Shown here one piece after another: positions 27,068 to 36,256 of a stretch of 64,000 nucleotides of DNA. The notes under the pieces were generated by a model. It saw nothing but the letters and a program-made list of their open reading frames with translations. It did no database searches and was not told the DNA's origin. How positions within the stretch are numbered: the first letter of the stretch is position 1; each line of letters starts with the position of its first letter. This DNA comes from Leucobacter aridicollis. Lineage in GTDB: Bacteria; Actinomycetota; Actinomycetes; Actinomycetales; Microbacteriaceae. The stretch is from positions 1,612,001-1,676,000 of the forward strand of contig NZ_JACCBD010000001.1 in NCBI RefSeq assembly GCF_013409595.1, in the 5' to 3' direction. The position numbers were made by a program, and so were the translations under genes.

Positions 27068-27300
27068 CATTTTCAGGCTTGAGCCTCGGCGCGCCGCTCG
27101 AACACCAACACACGTGTTCTCGGGCCGGCTGCCGCGACGAGGCCGCGTGGGCGCTCGTCTGGCGCAACCCAAAGATTCACACCCAGGATCGCCGGAAGAC
27201 CTGGCTCGCGTGCGACGAACACCGCGAGGTTCTCGCCGCATTTCTCACCGACCGGAGCTTCCCGCTGCAGGTCTTGACCGTAGGAGAGCTCGATGACTGA
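27064..27300 (+). CDS. small Cys/His protein of unknown function
   Basis: 78 aa. It has HTCSRAGC near residue 16, a Trp-rich stretch (WALVWRNPKIH), and CDEHREVL near residue 49; the spacing C-x4-C ... C-x2-H could bind one zinc ion. GTG start overlaps the DUF3099 stop by 4 bases and its stop overlaps the SURF1 start by 8 bases, so it is part of a tight operon and probably real. Conserved context with SURF1 hints at a link to membrane-protein or oxidase assembly, but this is only inference. Confidence 0.7.
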   Translation: MTFSGLSLGAPLEHQHTCSRAGCRDEAAWALVWRNPKIHTQDRRKTWLACDEHREVLAAFLTDRSFPLQVLTVGELDD

Positions 27301-28150
27301 GGCGCGCGTTGGCTGGTCGTTCCTGTATTCGAAGCGTTGGATTGGGTACTTTGCGCTGCTCGTTGTGTTCGCGATCGCGTGCGTGTATCTCGGCAACTGG
27401 CAGTTTGATCGTCGGGCGCAGGCCCGCGACGAGATCTCGCGGATCGACCGCAACTACGGCGCCGATCCCGTCCCGATCGCCGAAGCGCTGCCACACCCGA
27501 CGGATTTCGATATCGACGAGCACAAGTGGCTGACAGTCACGCTCGAAGGCAGCTACGAGGACTCGGCCGTGCTGTCGCGCAACCGCCCGGGGCCCGACGG
27601 CGTCGGCGCTGACATCATCGTGCCGTTCCGCACGACCGACGGCAAGGTCTTCTTCGTCGACCGCGGCTGGGTTGCCGCGAGCGGCACCGACATCGAGGAC
27701 GCGTTCGCGACGCTGCCGCAGCCTCCCGCCGGCACGGTCGAGGTCGTGACCCGGCTCCGCGCGAGCGAACCCGAGGTTGACGGCCGCAGCTCGGCCGGCC
27801 GGACCGTCGCAAGCATCAACGTCCCGGAGATCGCCGAGGTCACCGGCGTGCAGGGTGAGGTGTACTCGGGGGCGTACGGCATGCTCGTGTCCGAGACGCC
27901 TGCCGCCGAGCACGGCGTGCTCCCGCCGAAGCCCGAGCGCGACGAGGGCCCGCATCTGTCGTACGCGCTGCAGTGGTATGTGTTCATCCTCATCGCCGCC
28001 ATCGGTGTCGCCTATGCCGCGCGGCAGGAGTACAAGAACCTCAACGCGGGCAGCGACGAGGTTCGCGAGATGGAGGAGAAGTCGCACGCGCGCAAGCGGC
28101 GGCGCGGCCCGAGCGACGCGGACGTGGAGGATGCGCTGCTCGATGCCTAG
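27293..28150 (+). CDS. SURF1-family oxidase assembly protein
   Basis: 285 aa; SURF1/Shy1 proteins help insert heme a into cytochrome oxidase subunit I. Two terminal membrane helices (about residues 17-37 and 221-242) flank an extracytoplasmic domain. Family features: YLGNWQFDRRAQARDEI after helix 1, VTLEGSYEDSAVLSRNRPG, FFVDRGWVA and LSYALQWYVF before helix 2. It fits the presence of ctaA, ctaB and ctaCDEF in the same window. Overlaps both neighbours by 8 bases. Confidence 0.9.
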   Translation: MTEARVGWSFLYSKRWIGYFALLVVFAIACVYLGNWQFDRRAQARDEISRIDRNYGADPVPIAEALPHPTDFDIDEHKWLTVTLEGSYEDSAVLSRNRPGPDGVGADIIVPFRTTDGKVFFVDRGWVAASGTDIEDAFATLPQPPAGTVEVVTRLRASEPEVDGRSSAGRTVASINVPEIAEVTGVQGEVYSGAYGMLVSETPAAEHGVLPPKPERDEGPHLSYALQWYVFILIAAIGVAYAARQEYKNLNAGSDEVREMEEKSHARKRRRGPSDADVEDALLDA

Positions 28151-29120
28151 CGAGCACACGTCCCCGCGCGGCGGCGTCGCGCGCTCGCAACGTCGCCGCG
28201 TTCCCGCCGGGGTCGCCGTCGGCGCGGCGCTCGCGGCCCTCAGCGTGCTTGTCGGCTGCGCGCCCGAGCCCGATCCCGCGGCAACACGCAACGCCCTCAC
28301 CGAGGTCACGTCCGAGCCAGTCGCCCCCGACGTCGTCGACGAGTACAGTGCGAGCGAACACCCCGACCCGATTGTCGAGCCGCTCGACTGCACCCCCTAC
28401 CTCATCGTCACGGCCCGCGGCACGGGCGAGCCGAGCCGCAAGCAGCTCCTCGGCCCCGTGGCGCGGGCCATTGAGGAGGCACGCCCCGACGAGACGCTGC
28501 GGCTCGACCTCGACTACCCCGCGGATACCGAGATCAACGCTGGGGCGACGCTCGGCGCCCGGACGCTGATCGACACCCTCAACGTGCAGGCGGAGGCGTG
28601 CCCGGAGCAGCGCACGATCCTGCTCGGCTATTCGCAGGGAGCGCTCGTGATCGGGGACGCACTCGCCGCCCCCGACGCGCGCCTCGTCGGCGCGGCCGTG
28701 GGTGAGGTCACCGAGGCCGCTGCCGAGCGGGTGCTCGCCGTCGTGCTGTACGGCAACCCGCGGTTTGTGGGCGCCGACCCAACGGGCTACGGCAGCTTCT
28801 CCCCCGACGTGAACGGGCTGCTCCCGCGCCCGCCAGGCAGTTTTACGCCGTACGAGGGGCGCATGCGGGACTACTGTGTCGCGGACGACTTCATCTGCCA
28901 GTCGACGCTGTCGGTCGAGGAGGCGGGCCACGTCGCCTACTACGACAACGGCATGCAGGCGGACGGCGCCGCGTACGTCATCACCAGGCTCGGCCCGATA
29001 CCGAAGACCGACGCCGCCGAGAAGCGGGGCGACGCCGAGCGACGAGCCGACGAATCCGAGACGCGAGACGATGCACCCGCCGACGTGCGCGAGCGCGCGG
29101 CCGCCGAGGGCGAGTCCTAG
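28143..29120 (+). CDS. cutinase-family lipoprotein
   Basis: 325 aa secreted alpha/beta hydrolase. An Arg-rich start and hydrophobic segment lead to a lipobox-like LVGC. The cutinase fold is shown by LDCTPYLIVTARGTGEPS, the nucleophile GYSQGALV, Asp in CVADDFICQ (flanked by Cys) and His in EEAGHVAYYDNG. The last ~40 residues are charged and repetitive (Glu, Arg, Ala, Asp). Substrate may be an ester or lipid. The gene overlaps SURF1 by 8 bases, and its TAG stop overlaps the convergent ABC-F stop. Confidence 0.85.
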   Translation: MPSEHTSPRGGVARSQRRRVPAGVAVGAALAALSVLVGCAPEPDPAATRNALTEVTSEPVAPDVVDEYSASEHPDPIVEPLDCTPYLIVTARGTGEPSRKQLLGPVARAIEEARPDETLRLDLDYPADTEINAGATLGARTLIDTLNVQAEACPEQRTILLGYSQGALVIGDALAAPDARLVGAAVGEVTEAAAERVLAVVLYGNPRFVGADPTGYGSFSPDVNGLLPRPPGSFTPYEGRMRDYCVADDFICQSTLSVEEAGHVAYYDNGMQADGAAYVITRLGPIPKTDAAEKRGDAERRADESETRDDAPADVRERAAAEGES

Positions 29121-30715
29121 GCGAGCTCGATGAGCTCGAGGTACTCCTTCGACCAGTGATCCTCGGTGCCCTCGGGCATGATGAGCACGCGCTCGGGATT
29201 CAACGCTTCGACGGCTCCGGGGTCGTGCGATACGAGCACGACCGCGCCGGTGAAGTGGGCGAGGGCGTCGAGAATCTCGAGGCGGCTTGCAGGGTCGAGG
29301 TTATTCGTCGGCTCGTCAAGCAGCAGCACGTTCGCGCTCGACACGACGAGCTTCGCGAGCGCCAGTCGGGTCTTCTCGCCGCCCGAGAGCACCCCCGCCG
29401 GCTTCAGCACGTCGTCGCCGGTGAACAGGAAGGAACCGAGCACCTTGCGCGCCTCCGTCTCGGTGAGGTGCTGCGACACGGAGACCATGTTCTGCAGCAC
29501 GCTCGCCTTCACGTCGAGCGTCTCGTGCTCCTGCGCGTAGTAGCCGACCTTCAGGCCGTGGCCCGCGACGATCGTTCCCGTGTCTGGCTCGTCAACCTGC
29601 GCGAGGATGCGCAGCAGCGTCGTCTTGCCCGCGCCGTTGAGCCCGAGGATGACGACCTTCGAGCCGCGGTCGATCGCGAGGTCGACGCCCGCGAAGATCT
29701 CAAGCGATCCGAACGACTTCGAGAGTCCCTCAGCCATGATCGGCGTCTTGCCGCACGGCGCGGGGTCCGGGAAGCGGAGCTTCGCGACCCGATCCACCTG
29801 GCGCTCTTCCTCGAGGCCCGCGAGCATCTTGTCGGCGCGCGCGACCATCTGGTGCGCAGCCGCAGCCTTGGAGGCCTTCGCGCCGAAGCGCGCGGCCTGA
29901 TCCTTCAGGGCGGACGCCTTCTTCTCGACGTTCGCGCGCTCCTTGCGGCGGCGTTCCTCGTCGGCGGCGCGCTGTCGCTGGTACAGCTTCCAGCCCATGT
30001 TGTAGACGTCGATGACCTGCCGGTTCGCGTCGAGGTAGAAGACGCGGTTCACCGTCTCCCCCACGAGGTCGATGTCGTGCGAGATGATGATGACGCCGCC
30101 CTTGTAGTTCTTCAGGAACTCGCGGAGCCACACGATCGAGTCGGCGTCGAGGTGGTTCGTCGGCTCATCGAGGATCATGGTGTCGGCGTCCGAGAACAGG
30201 ATCCGCGCGAGCTCGATGCGGCGGCGCTGGCCGCCGGAGAGCGTCTTCAGGGGCTGGTCGAGGATCCGGTCGGGCAGGCCGAGGTTGTGCGAGATTGACG
30301 CGGCCTCTGCCTCGGCCGCGTACCCGCCGAGCGCCTGGAACCTGTCCGTGAGGTTCCCGAACCGCTTCATCGCCTTCTCGGCGATCTTCGGGTCGTCCGA
30401 CCCCATCTCCTCGGAGGCCTTCGCGATGTTCTTGTTCAGGGTCCCGAGACCGCGCGCGTCGAGGATCCGGTGCCGCGCGAGCTGCTCGGGATCGCCGGTG
30501 CGCGGATCCTGTGGCAGGAATCCGAGCTCGCCGGTGACCTTGATCGACCCCTCGGCGGGCTGCAGCTCCCCCGACAGGGTGCGCGTGAGCGTGGTCTTGC
30601 CGGCACCGTTTCGACCGACGAGCCCGATCTTGTCCCCCGGGTGCACACGGAATGAGACCTCGCCCATGAGGCGGCGCGCGCCAACGTCGATGGCGAGATC
30701 TTCTACAACAATCAC
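29117..30715 (-). CDS. ABC-F family ATPase
   Basis: 532 aa, two ABC domains in one chain with no membrane segment, typical of ribosome-associated ABC-F proteins. Domain 1: GLVGRNGAGKTT and LSGGQRRRIEL, MILDEPTNHLD. Linker about residues 240-315 is charged and helical (RQRAADEERRRKERANVEKK). Domain 2: ILGLNGAGKTT, LSGGEKTRLAL, LLLDEPTNNLD. The GTG at 30715 follows CAGGAG by seven bases. Role in translation or antibiotic resistance cannot be settled from sequence. Confidence 0.9.
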   Translation of the reverse strand: MIVVEDLAIDVGARRLMGEVSFRVHPGDKIGLVGRNGAGKTTLTRTLSGELQPAEGSIKVTGELGFLPQDPRTGDPEQLARHRILDARGLGTLNKNIAKASEEMGSDDPKIAEKAMKRFGNLTDRFQALGGYAAEAEAASISHNLGLPDRILDQPLKTLSGGQRRRIELARILFSDADTMILDEPTNHLDADSIVWLREFLKNYKGGVIIISHDIDLVGETVNRVFYLDANRQVIDVYNMGWKLYQRQRAADEERRRKERANVEKKASALKDQAARFGAKASKAAAAHQMVARADKMLAGLEEERQVDRVAKLRFPDPAPCGKTPIMAEGLSKSFGSLEIFAGVDLAIDRGSKVVILGLNGAGKTTLLRILAQVDEPDTGTIVAGHGLKVGYYAQEHETLDVKASVLQNMVSVSQHLTETEARKVLGSFLFTGDDVLKPAGVLSGGEKTRLALAKLVVSSANVLLLDEPTNNLDPASRLEILDALAHFTGAVVLVSHDPGAVEALNPERVLIMPEGTEDHWSKEYLELIELA

Positions 30716-30837
30716 GGGTACGCTCCTGAACTGGGTCGGCCCGGCGTTCGCAGGGCAACCTATCCAGTCTACCCGAGTCGGCGTCACCGCATCTCTGAGG
30801 GCGAACTGCGCTGCACCGCGCCCCCGAGACGCGAAAA

Positions 30838-30877
30838 ACGGGTGCCGCCAGAACCGTGAAGTTCTGGCGGCACCCGT
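30838..30877. terminator. hairpin terminator after the suf operon
   Basis: Perfect 17-bp stem, arms 30838-30854 and 30861-30877 (ACGGGTGCCGCCAGAAC and its complement), loop CGTGAA, followed on the minus strand by TTTTTCGC. It lies 15 bases after the stop of the SufT-like gene. Confidence 0.9.
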
Positions 30878-30892
30878 CCTCGAACGCGACGA

Positions 30893-31279
30893 TCAGATGT
30901 TGAAGCCCAGGGCCCGCATCATCTCGCGACCATCGTCCGTGATCCGCGCTGGCGTCCACGGCGGCATCCACACCCAGTTGATGCGGAACGCGGCGACGAG
31001 GCCGTCAAGCGACTCGGCGATGTCGTTCTCGATCACGTCGGTGAGGGGGCAGCCCGCGCTCGTGAGCGTCATCGAAATGACGAGCGCGTCGTTCTCCTCG
31101 TCATACGCGAGATCGTAGATGAGGCCGAGGTCGACGATGTTCACACCGAGCTCGGGGTCGGAGACGTTCTTCAACGCCTCGACTGCCTGCTCCCGGAAAT
31201 CAGGATCGATCGACACGGGGGCCGAGGCGACGGCGGTCGCCGCCTCCGCTCCCGTCTCAGTGGTGGTCTCTTCACTCAT
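30893..31279 (-). CDS. sufT: metal-sulfur cluster assembly factor (SufT/DUF59)
   Basis: 128 aa. Core domain from about residue 22: DFREQAVEALKNVSDPELGVNIVDLGLIYDL, then MTLTSAGCPLTDVIENDI with the single conserved Cys. The first 20 residues are Thr/Ala/Glu-rich. DUF59/MIP18-type proteins act in Fe-S cluster maturation. It is the last gene of the suf operon, 23 bases after sufC. Confidence 0.88.
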   Translation of the reverse strand: MSEETTTETGAEAATAVASAPVSIDPDFREQAVEALKNVSDPELGVNIVDLGLIYDLAYDEENDALVISMTLTSAGCPLTDVIENDIAESLDGLVAAFRINWVWMPPWTPARITDDGREMMRALGFNI

Positions 31280-31302
31280 ACGAGTAGCCTACGCCCTTTG
31301 AC

Positions 31303-32061
31303 TTAGGCGTCAACGAGGAAGCGGTCGTAACCCTCAGCCTCGAGACGATCTGCGAGCTCCGGGCCGCCCTGCTCTGCGACGCGGCCGTTGACGAACACGT
31401 GCACGTAGTCGGGCTTGATGTAGCGGAGGATACGCGTGTAGTGCGTGATGAGCATGACACCGAGGCCGGTGGCATCCTTGGCGCGGTTCACGCCCTCCGA
31501 GACGATCTTCAGCGCGTCAACGTCGAGGCCCGAGTCGGTCTCGTCGAGGACTGCGAACTTCGGCTTCAGGAGCTCGAGCTGCAGGATCTCGTTGCGCTTC
31601 TTCTCGCCACCCGAGAAGCCCTCGTTGACGTTACGCGCCGCGAAGGACTCGTCCATGCGCAGGTTCTTCATCGCGTCGCGGACCTCGCCCATCCAGCTGC
31701 GGATGGCCGGCGCCTCGCCGTCGATCGCAGTCTTCGCGGTGCGGAGGAAGTTCGCGTTGGTCACGCCGGGGATCTCGACGGGGTACTGCATCGCGAGGAA
31801 CAGACCTGCCTGCGCGCGCTCGTCGACCTCCATCTCGGTGACCTCGACGCCGTCGAGCAGGATCGAGCCGCTGGTGACCTCGTAGCGCGGGTGGCCGGCG
31901 ATCGCGTAGGCGAGCGTCGACTTGCCCGAGCCGTTGGGGCCCATGATTGCGTGGGTCTCGCCCTGCTTGAGGGTGAGGTTCACGCCCTTGAGGATTTCCT
32001 TGGCGCCCTGGTCAGTCTCAACGCTGACGTGCAGGTCCTTGATCTCGAGAACGGAGCTCAT
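31303..32061 (-). CDS. sufC: Fe-S cluster assembly ATPase SufC
   Basis: 252-aa cytoplasmic ABC ATPase of the SufBCD scaffold. Walker A GPNGSGKST, signature FSGGEKKRNEI, Walker B FAVLDETDSGLD (the SufC-type DETDSG), and switch His in MLITHYTRIL. Overlaps the Rieske-type gene upstream by 4 bases. Confidence 0.96.
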   Translation of the reverse strand: MSSVLEIKDLHVSVETDQGAKEILKGVNLTLKQGETHAIMGPNGSGKSTLAYAIAGHPRYEVTSGSILLDGVEVTEMEVDERAQAGLFLAMQYPVEIPGVTNANFLRTAKTAIDGEAPAIRSWMGEVRDAMKNLRMDESFAARNVNEGFSGGEKKRNEILQLELLKPKFAVLDETDSGLDVDALKIVSEGVNRAKDATGLGVMLITHYTRILRYIKPDYVHVFVNGRVAEQGGPELADRLEAEGYDRFLVDA

Positions 32062-32390
32062 AGTTCAATCTCTTTCGTAACAGTGGGGTCAATAAAGATG
32101 TCGCCGTCTTCGATCTCGACGACGTAAACGGGAACCGGCTCGTAAGCCGGAAGGTTCAGTGGCTTGCCGGTGCACAGCGAAAACGCCGATCCGTGCGCCC
32201 AGCACTCAAGCGTGTCGCCGTCAACGAAGCCCTCGGAGAGGCTGATCTCTCCGTGGGTGCAGGTGTCGCCAATGGCGTGCACGTTGCCTTCGCCGTCGAG
32301 CACGACCGCCATCGGAACCCCGTCAAGGACGACCCTGGTGGCCTGATCCTGGACGAGGTCCGAGAGCGCAATCGCCTTCTGTCGTGCCAT
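32058..32390 (-). CDS. Rieske-type ferredoxin in the suf operon
   Basis: 110 aa. [2Fe-2S] ligands CTHGEISLSEG and CWAHGSAF are present, giving C-x-H ... C-x2-H. Such small 'non-heme iron oxygenase ferredoxin subunit'-like proteins are standard in actinobacterial suf operons, though their precise role is unknown. Its start and the sufD stop share one base. Confidence 0.92.
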   Translation of the reverse strand: MARQKAIALSDLVQDQATRVVLDGVPMAVVLDGEGNVHAIGDTCTHGEISLSEGFVDGDTLECWAHGSAFSLCTGKPLNLPAYEPVPVYVVEIEDGDIFIDPTVTKEIEL

Positions 32391-33568
32391 TACGCAAGCA
32401 CGCTCTGCTCGAGCTCGGACTCGATCGCCGCCTGGAGGCGCTCCTCGATCTGCTCGTTGCCGATGCGCTGAATGACGTCGATGAGGAACCCGCGAACGAC
32501 GAGCTTACGAGCCTCGTCCTCGGAGATGCCGCGGCTCTGGAGGTAGAAGATGTGCTCTTCGTCGAACCGGCCGGTGGTCGACGCGTGGCCGGCACCCTCG
32601 ATGTCGCCAGTCTCGATCTCGAGGTTCGGGATCGAGTCCGCGCGCGTGCCTTCGGTGAGGGTGAGGTTGCGGTTCTCCTCGTAGCTATCGGTGCCGGTCG
32701 CGACGCGGCGGATCAGCACGTCGCCGATCCAGACGGCGCGAGCGCCCTCGCCCTGCAGCGCGCCCTTGTAGGCGACGCGGCTGCGGGTGTGCGGGGCGTT
32801 GTGATCGATGTACACCTGGTGCTCGAGGTGCTGGCCCGCGTCAGCGAAGTACGCGCCGTAGGCCTCGCCGTTCGCGCCCTGGCCGTCGAGGTGGATTGAC
32901 GGGTTCACTCGCACGATCTTCCCGCCGAGCGAGACCACGATGTGCTGGAGGTTGCCGTCGCGGCCGACGGTCGCGTTGTGCGTCGCGACGTGGATCGCAT
33001 CGTCATTCCACTCGTGGATCGAGACGACCTTGAGGGTCGCGCCGTCACCGACGACGATCTCGACGGTCTCCGTGAGGTTCGCGTCGCCCGAGTTCTCGAG
33101 GATCACCACGGTGTCGGACTGCGGGGCAGCCTCGATGATGGTGTGCGCGGCGGCAGGCTCGCTCGTGAGCGCGCTGCGCTTCACGGTGACGGTCTGGCGT
33201 TCCTGGCTGGTGAGCAGGATCCGCTGCGCGGTGCCGACCTGGCCCCACGCGTTCGCCGCGGCCTGGTCCTCCGGGAGGCCGGCGCGGCCAACGAGCTCGG
33301 AGTCCATCGCGATGCTCGAGACCTCGACGCCCTCCGCCTCGGAGACCTCAAGCGCCGAGTTCGAGTTCGCGAGCTCGCCACCGGTGAGCGCCGCGATCTC
33401 GGCGACCGGGGTGAACTTCCAGTTGACCTCGCGGCCGGTGATCGCCGGGAAGTCTGCGAGGTTCGCGGACTTCAGCCGGTCCGAACGGGTCTGCACCGGC
33501 GCGCGGTTGTCCCAGTCACCATCGCTGTGTGCCTTCGCACCGTGCTGTTCAGTTTGCAGCGTAGTCAT
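32390..33568 (-). CDS. sufD: Fe-S cluster assembly protein SufD
   Basis: 392 aa; partner of SufB in the SufBCD scaffold. A right-handed beta-helix core is expected in the middle, and the C-terminus GHASTTGRFDEEHIFYLQSRGISEDEARKLVVRGFL is diagnostic. It begins 2 bases after the sufB stop. Confidence 0.95.
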   Translation of the reverse strand: MTTLQTEQHGAKAHSDGDWDNRAPVQTRSDRLKSANLADFPAITGREVNWKFTPVAEIAALTGGELANSNSALEVSEAEGVEVSSIAMDSELVGRAGLPEDQAAANAWGQVGTAQRILLTSQERQTVTVKRSALTSEPAAAHTIIEAAPQSDTVVILENSGDANLTETVEIVVGDGATLKVVSIHEWNDDAIHVATHNATVGRDGNLQHIVVSLGGKIVRVNPSIHLDGQGANGEAYGAYFADAGQHLEHQVYIDHNAPHTRSRVAYKGALQGEGARAVWIGDVLIRRVATGTDSYEENRNLTLTEGTRADSIPNLEIETGDIEGAGHASTTGRFDEEHIFYLQSRGISEDEARKLVVRGFLIDVIQRIGNEQIEERLQAAIESELEQSVLA

Positions 33569-33570
33569 CG

Positions 33571-34989
33571 TTAACCGACGGATCCTTCCATGCTCATCTC
33601 GATGAGTTTGTTCAGTTCGAGCGCGTACTCCATCGGGAGCTCGCGAGCGATGGGCTCAATGAAGCCGCGGACGATCATCGCCATCGACTCCTCCTCCGAC
33701 AGGCCACGGCTCATGAGGTAGAACAGCTGCTCCTCGCTCACGCGGGTGACTGTCGCCTCGTGGGCAAGGGTTGCGTCGTCGGTGCGGATGTCGATCGCCG
33801 GGTAGGTGTCGGACCGCGAGATCGTGTCGACGAGCAGCGCGTCACACACCACCGAGTTCGCGGCGTGGTGCGCGTTCGCCTCGATGCGGACCTCGCCGCG
33901 GTAGCCCGAGCGGCCGCCGCCGCGGGCGATCGACTTCGCGAGGATCGACGACTTGGTGTGCGGTGCGAGGTGAATCATCTTCGCGCCCGTGTCCTGGTGC
34001 TGGCCGGGGCCGGCGAACGCGACGGACAGCGTCTCGCCCTTGGCGTGCTCGCCGGTGAGGAAGATCGACGGGTACTTCATCGTGTACTTCGACCCGATGT
34101 TGCCGTCAACCCACTCCATCGTCGCGCCGGCTTCGGCGATCGCGCGCTTCGTGACGAGGTTGTACACGTTGCTTGACCAGTTCTGGATGGTCGTGTAGCG
34201 AACGCGGGCGTTCTTCTTCACGATGATTTCGACAACTGCCGAGTGCAGCGAGTCCGACTTGTAGATCGGGGCGGTGCAGCCCTCGATGTAGTGGACGTAG
34301 CTGTCCTCGTCGGCGATGATGAGCGTGCGCTCAAACTGGCCCATGTTCTCCGTGTTGATGCGGAAGTAGGCCTGGAGCGGGATCTCGACGTGCACGCCCT
34401 TCGGGACGTAAACGAACGACCCGCCCGACCAGACGGCCGTGTTCAGTGCGGCGAACTTGTTGTCGCCCGACGGAATGACAGTGCCGAAGTACTCCTTGAA
34501 GATCTCCGGGTGCTCCTTGAGCGCGGTGTCAGTGTCGAGGAAGAGCACGCCCTGTTCCTCGAGATCCTCGCGGATCTGGTGGTAGACGACCTCCGACTCG
34601 TACTGCGCTGCGACGCCCGCGACGAGGCGCTGGCGCTCAGCCTCGGGGATGCCGAGACGCTCGTAGGTCTCCTTGATCTCGTCGGGCAGCTCTTCCCAGG
34701 TCGTCGCCTGCTTCTCGGTCGAGCGGACGAAGTACTTGATGTTGTCGAAGTCGATCTCAGTGAGGTCTGCACCCCAGGTGGGCATCGGCTTGCGATCAAA
34801 GATTTGCAGCGCTTTCAGACGGCGTTCGAGCATCCACTCGGGCTCGTTCTTCAGCGCCGAGATGTTGCGAACCACCTCTTCACTCAGTCCACGCTTCGCC
34901 GTTTCGCCGGCCTCGTCGCTGTCGTGCCAGCCGAACTCGTATTGGCCGAGGCCTTCGAGCTCGGGGCGGTCGATCAGTACCTCAGGCAT
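33571..34989 (-). CDS. sufB: Fe-S cluster assembly protein SufB
   Basis: 472 aa scaffold protein, first gene of the operon. The conserved middle reads [34 protein letters not shown], followed by [25 protein letters not shown], and the C-terminus holds [27 protein letters not shown]. The ATG at 34989 follows GAGGGAGAG; a start 18 bases upstream is less likely. No intein is present, in contrast to some mycobacterial SufB. Confidence 0.96.
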   Translation of the reverse strand: MPEVLIDRPELEGLGQYEFGWHDSDEAGETAKRGLSEEVVRNISALKNEPEWMLERRLKALQIFDRKPMPTWGADLTEIDFDNIKYFVRSTEKQATTWEELPDEIKETYERLGIPEAERQRLVAGVAAQYESEVVYHQIREDLEEQGVLFLDTDTALKEHPEIFKEYFGTVIPSGDNKFAALNTAVWSGGSFVYVPKGVHVEIPLQAYFRINTENMGQFERTLIIADEDSYVHYIEGCTAPIYKSDSLHSAVVEIIVKKNARVRYTTIQNWSSNVYNLVTKRAIAEAGATMEWVDGNIGSKYTMKYPSIFLTGEHAKGETLSVAFAGPGQHQDTGAKMIHLAPHTKSSILAKSIARGGGRSGYRGEVRIEANAHHAANSVVCDALLVDTISRSDTYPAIDIRTDDATLAHEATVTRVSEEQLFYLMSRGLSEEESMAMIVRGFIEPIARELPMEYALELNKLIEMSMEGSVG

Positions 34990-35096
34990 GATCTCTCCCT
35001 CTCTCATTTCGCGCTACCGAGAACCATGTCCCCAAGTGCTCTCGGATGGTTCCCTGCGATGGTGCAGTAGTCTGGGCGTCGGACAAACGAGACGAG

Positions 35097-35111
35097 CTGA
35101 CGAATCGTCAG
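35097..35111. promoter_or_regulatory. 15-bp palindrome in the sufB-ctaA intergenic region
   Basis: CTGACGAATCGTCAG has 7-bp arms about a central base and lies between the divergent sufB and ctaA genes, 108 and 110 bases from their starts. AAACG (35085-35089) and CGTTT (35113-35117) extend the dyad with unequal gaps. It is a candidate operator; the binding protein is unknown. Confidence 0.4.
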
Positions 35112-35220
35112 ACGTTTCGAATAGCCGCACTAAACCACAGCTTCTAAGTCTACAGGCTTTCGCATAAAAACGGGCGAGACTGGCGTGTTTCACTGGGAGC
35201 TTAAAAGTTAAGGAGACCCC

Positions 35221-36132
35221 GTGTCAGGCGCAACCAGCGTGACCGCTACCCGTCCCGCTCGAACCCAGCTGCCACGCTTCCTACCCTTCGCCGCTTGGGC
35301 TTCGTTTGTGCTCAACGTGCTCATCATCGCGACCGGCGGCGCCGTGCGCCTCACCGGCTCCGGCTTGGGGTGCACTGAGTGGCCCCTGTGCACCCCGGGT
35401 TCGCTCGTGCCGACCGAGGAGCTGTCGTACCACGCGCTCATCGAGTTTGGGAACCGGACGATCAGCGGCCCGCTGCTGCTCGCGGCGCTTGCGGTCGTGA
35501 TCCTCACCTGGCGCATTCGCGCGGAGCGCAAGGATCTGTCCGTGCTGTCGTGGCTCGTGCTCGGCCTGGTGCTCCTGCAGGCCGTCGTTGGCGGCTTCAT
35601 CGTCTGGGAGGAACTCGCGGCAGTGCTCGTCGGCTTCCACTACACGGTGTCGCTCATCATCGTCTGCATCGCGGCGGCCTACCTTGCTCGGATGTACGAG
35701 CGCGGGGGCGCCAGGGAGCGGGCGGTGCCGAAGGGCTTCGCGATCCTCACGCACGTCACTACCCTCGCGATGGCGATCGTCATCATCATGGGTGTCATCA
35801 CGACGGCCAACGGCCCGCACTCGGGCGACGAGAACGTGGTGCGCGACGGCTTCGACGCGACCTTCCTGAGCCACCTGCATGCGTGGCCCGGGTATGTGAC
35901 GTTCGCCCTCGTCGTGACGCTTGTCGCCTGGGCCTACTCGCGGAAGCTGCGCCCACTCCCCTGGACCATGACGCTCCTCGCGGTGCTTGTCGTCCAGATC
36001 TTGGTTGGCGTATACCAGGCCCGTAATGGGCTGCCGCCCGTGCTCGTCGGGGTGCACATGGTGCTCGCGGCGCTCACCGCTGCGACGACAACGGTGACCG
36101 TGCTGCGCCTCAAGCGCCCGGTCGCTGAGTAG
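35221..36132 (+). CDS. ctaA: heme A synthase
   Basis: 303 aa, about eight helices. CtaA/COX15 oxidises heme O to heme A for the oxidase. Heme-ligating His residues sit in helices (LLVGFHYTVSLI and ATFLSHLHAWPGY, later VLVGVHMVLAAL). The external loop after helix 1 has GCTEWPLCTPGS with a Cys pair. GTG start with AAGGAGACCCC. Divergent from suf; ctaB lies downstream on the other strand beyond the IS. Confidence 0.95.
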   Translation: MSGATSVTATRPARTQLPRFLPFAAWASFVLNVLIIATGGAVRLTGSGLGCTEWPLCTPGSLVPTEELSYHALIEFGNRTISGPLLLAALAVVILTWRIRAERKDLSVLSWLVLGLVLLQAVVGGFIVWEELAAVLVGFHYTVSLIIVCIAAAYLARMYERGGARERAVPKGFAILTHVTTLAMAIVIIMGVITTANGPHSGDENVVRDGFDATFLSHLHAWPGYVTFALVVTLVAWAYSRKLRPLPWTMTLLAVLVVQILVGVYQARNGLPPVLVGVHMVLAALTAATTTVTVLRLKRPVAE

Positions 36133-36154
36133 GCGCGAGGCAGACCCGGCTCAC

Positions 36155-36225
36155 AACACATCAACCTCTCGAGCGCACATCTTTACATGACCAAAGAAGA
36201 TGTGTGCGCGAGAGGTTGATGTGTT
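36155..36225. terminator. ctaA: long imperfect hairpin after ctaA
   Basis: Arms 36155-36184 and 36193-36225: the outer 17 bp (from AACACATCAACCTCTCG) pair perfectly, and the inner CGCACATCTT/AAGATGTG part pairs with a small slip. The loop is about 8 bases. It begins 22 bases after the ctaA stop and was presumably the shared terminator of the convergent ctaA and ctaB before the IS landed beside it. Confidence 0.75.
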
Positions 36226-36256
36226 TGGCCCGCAGGCTGGGCCCGCAGGGGCGGCG

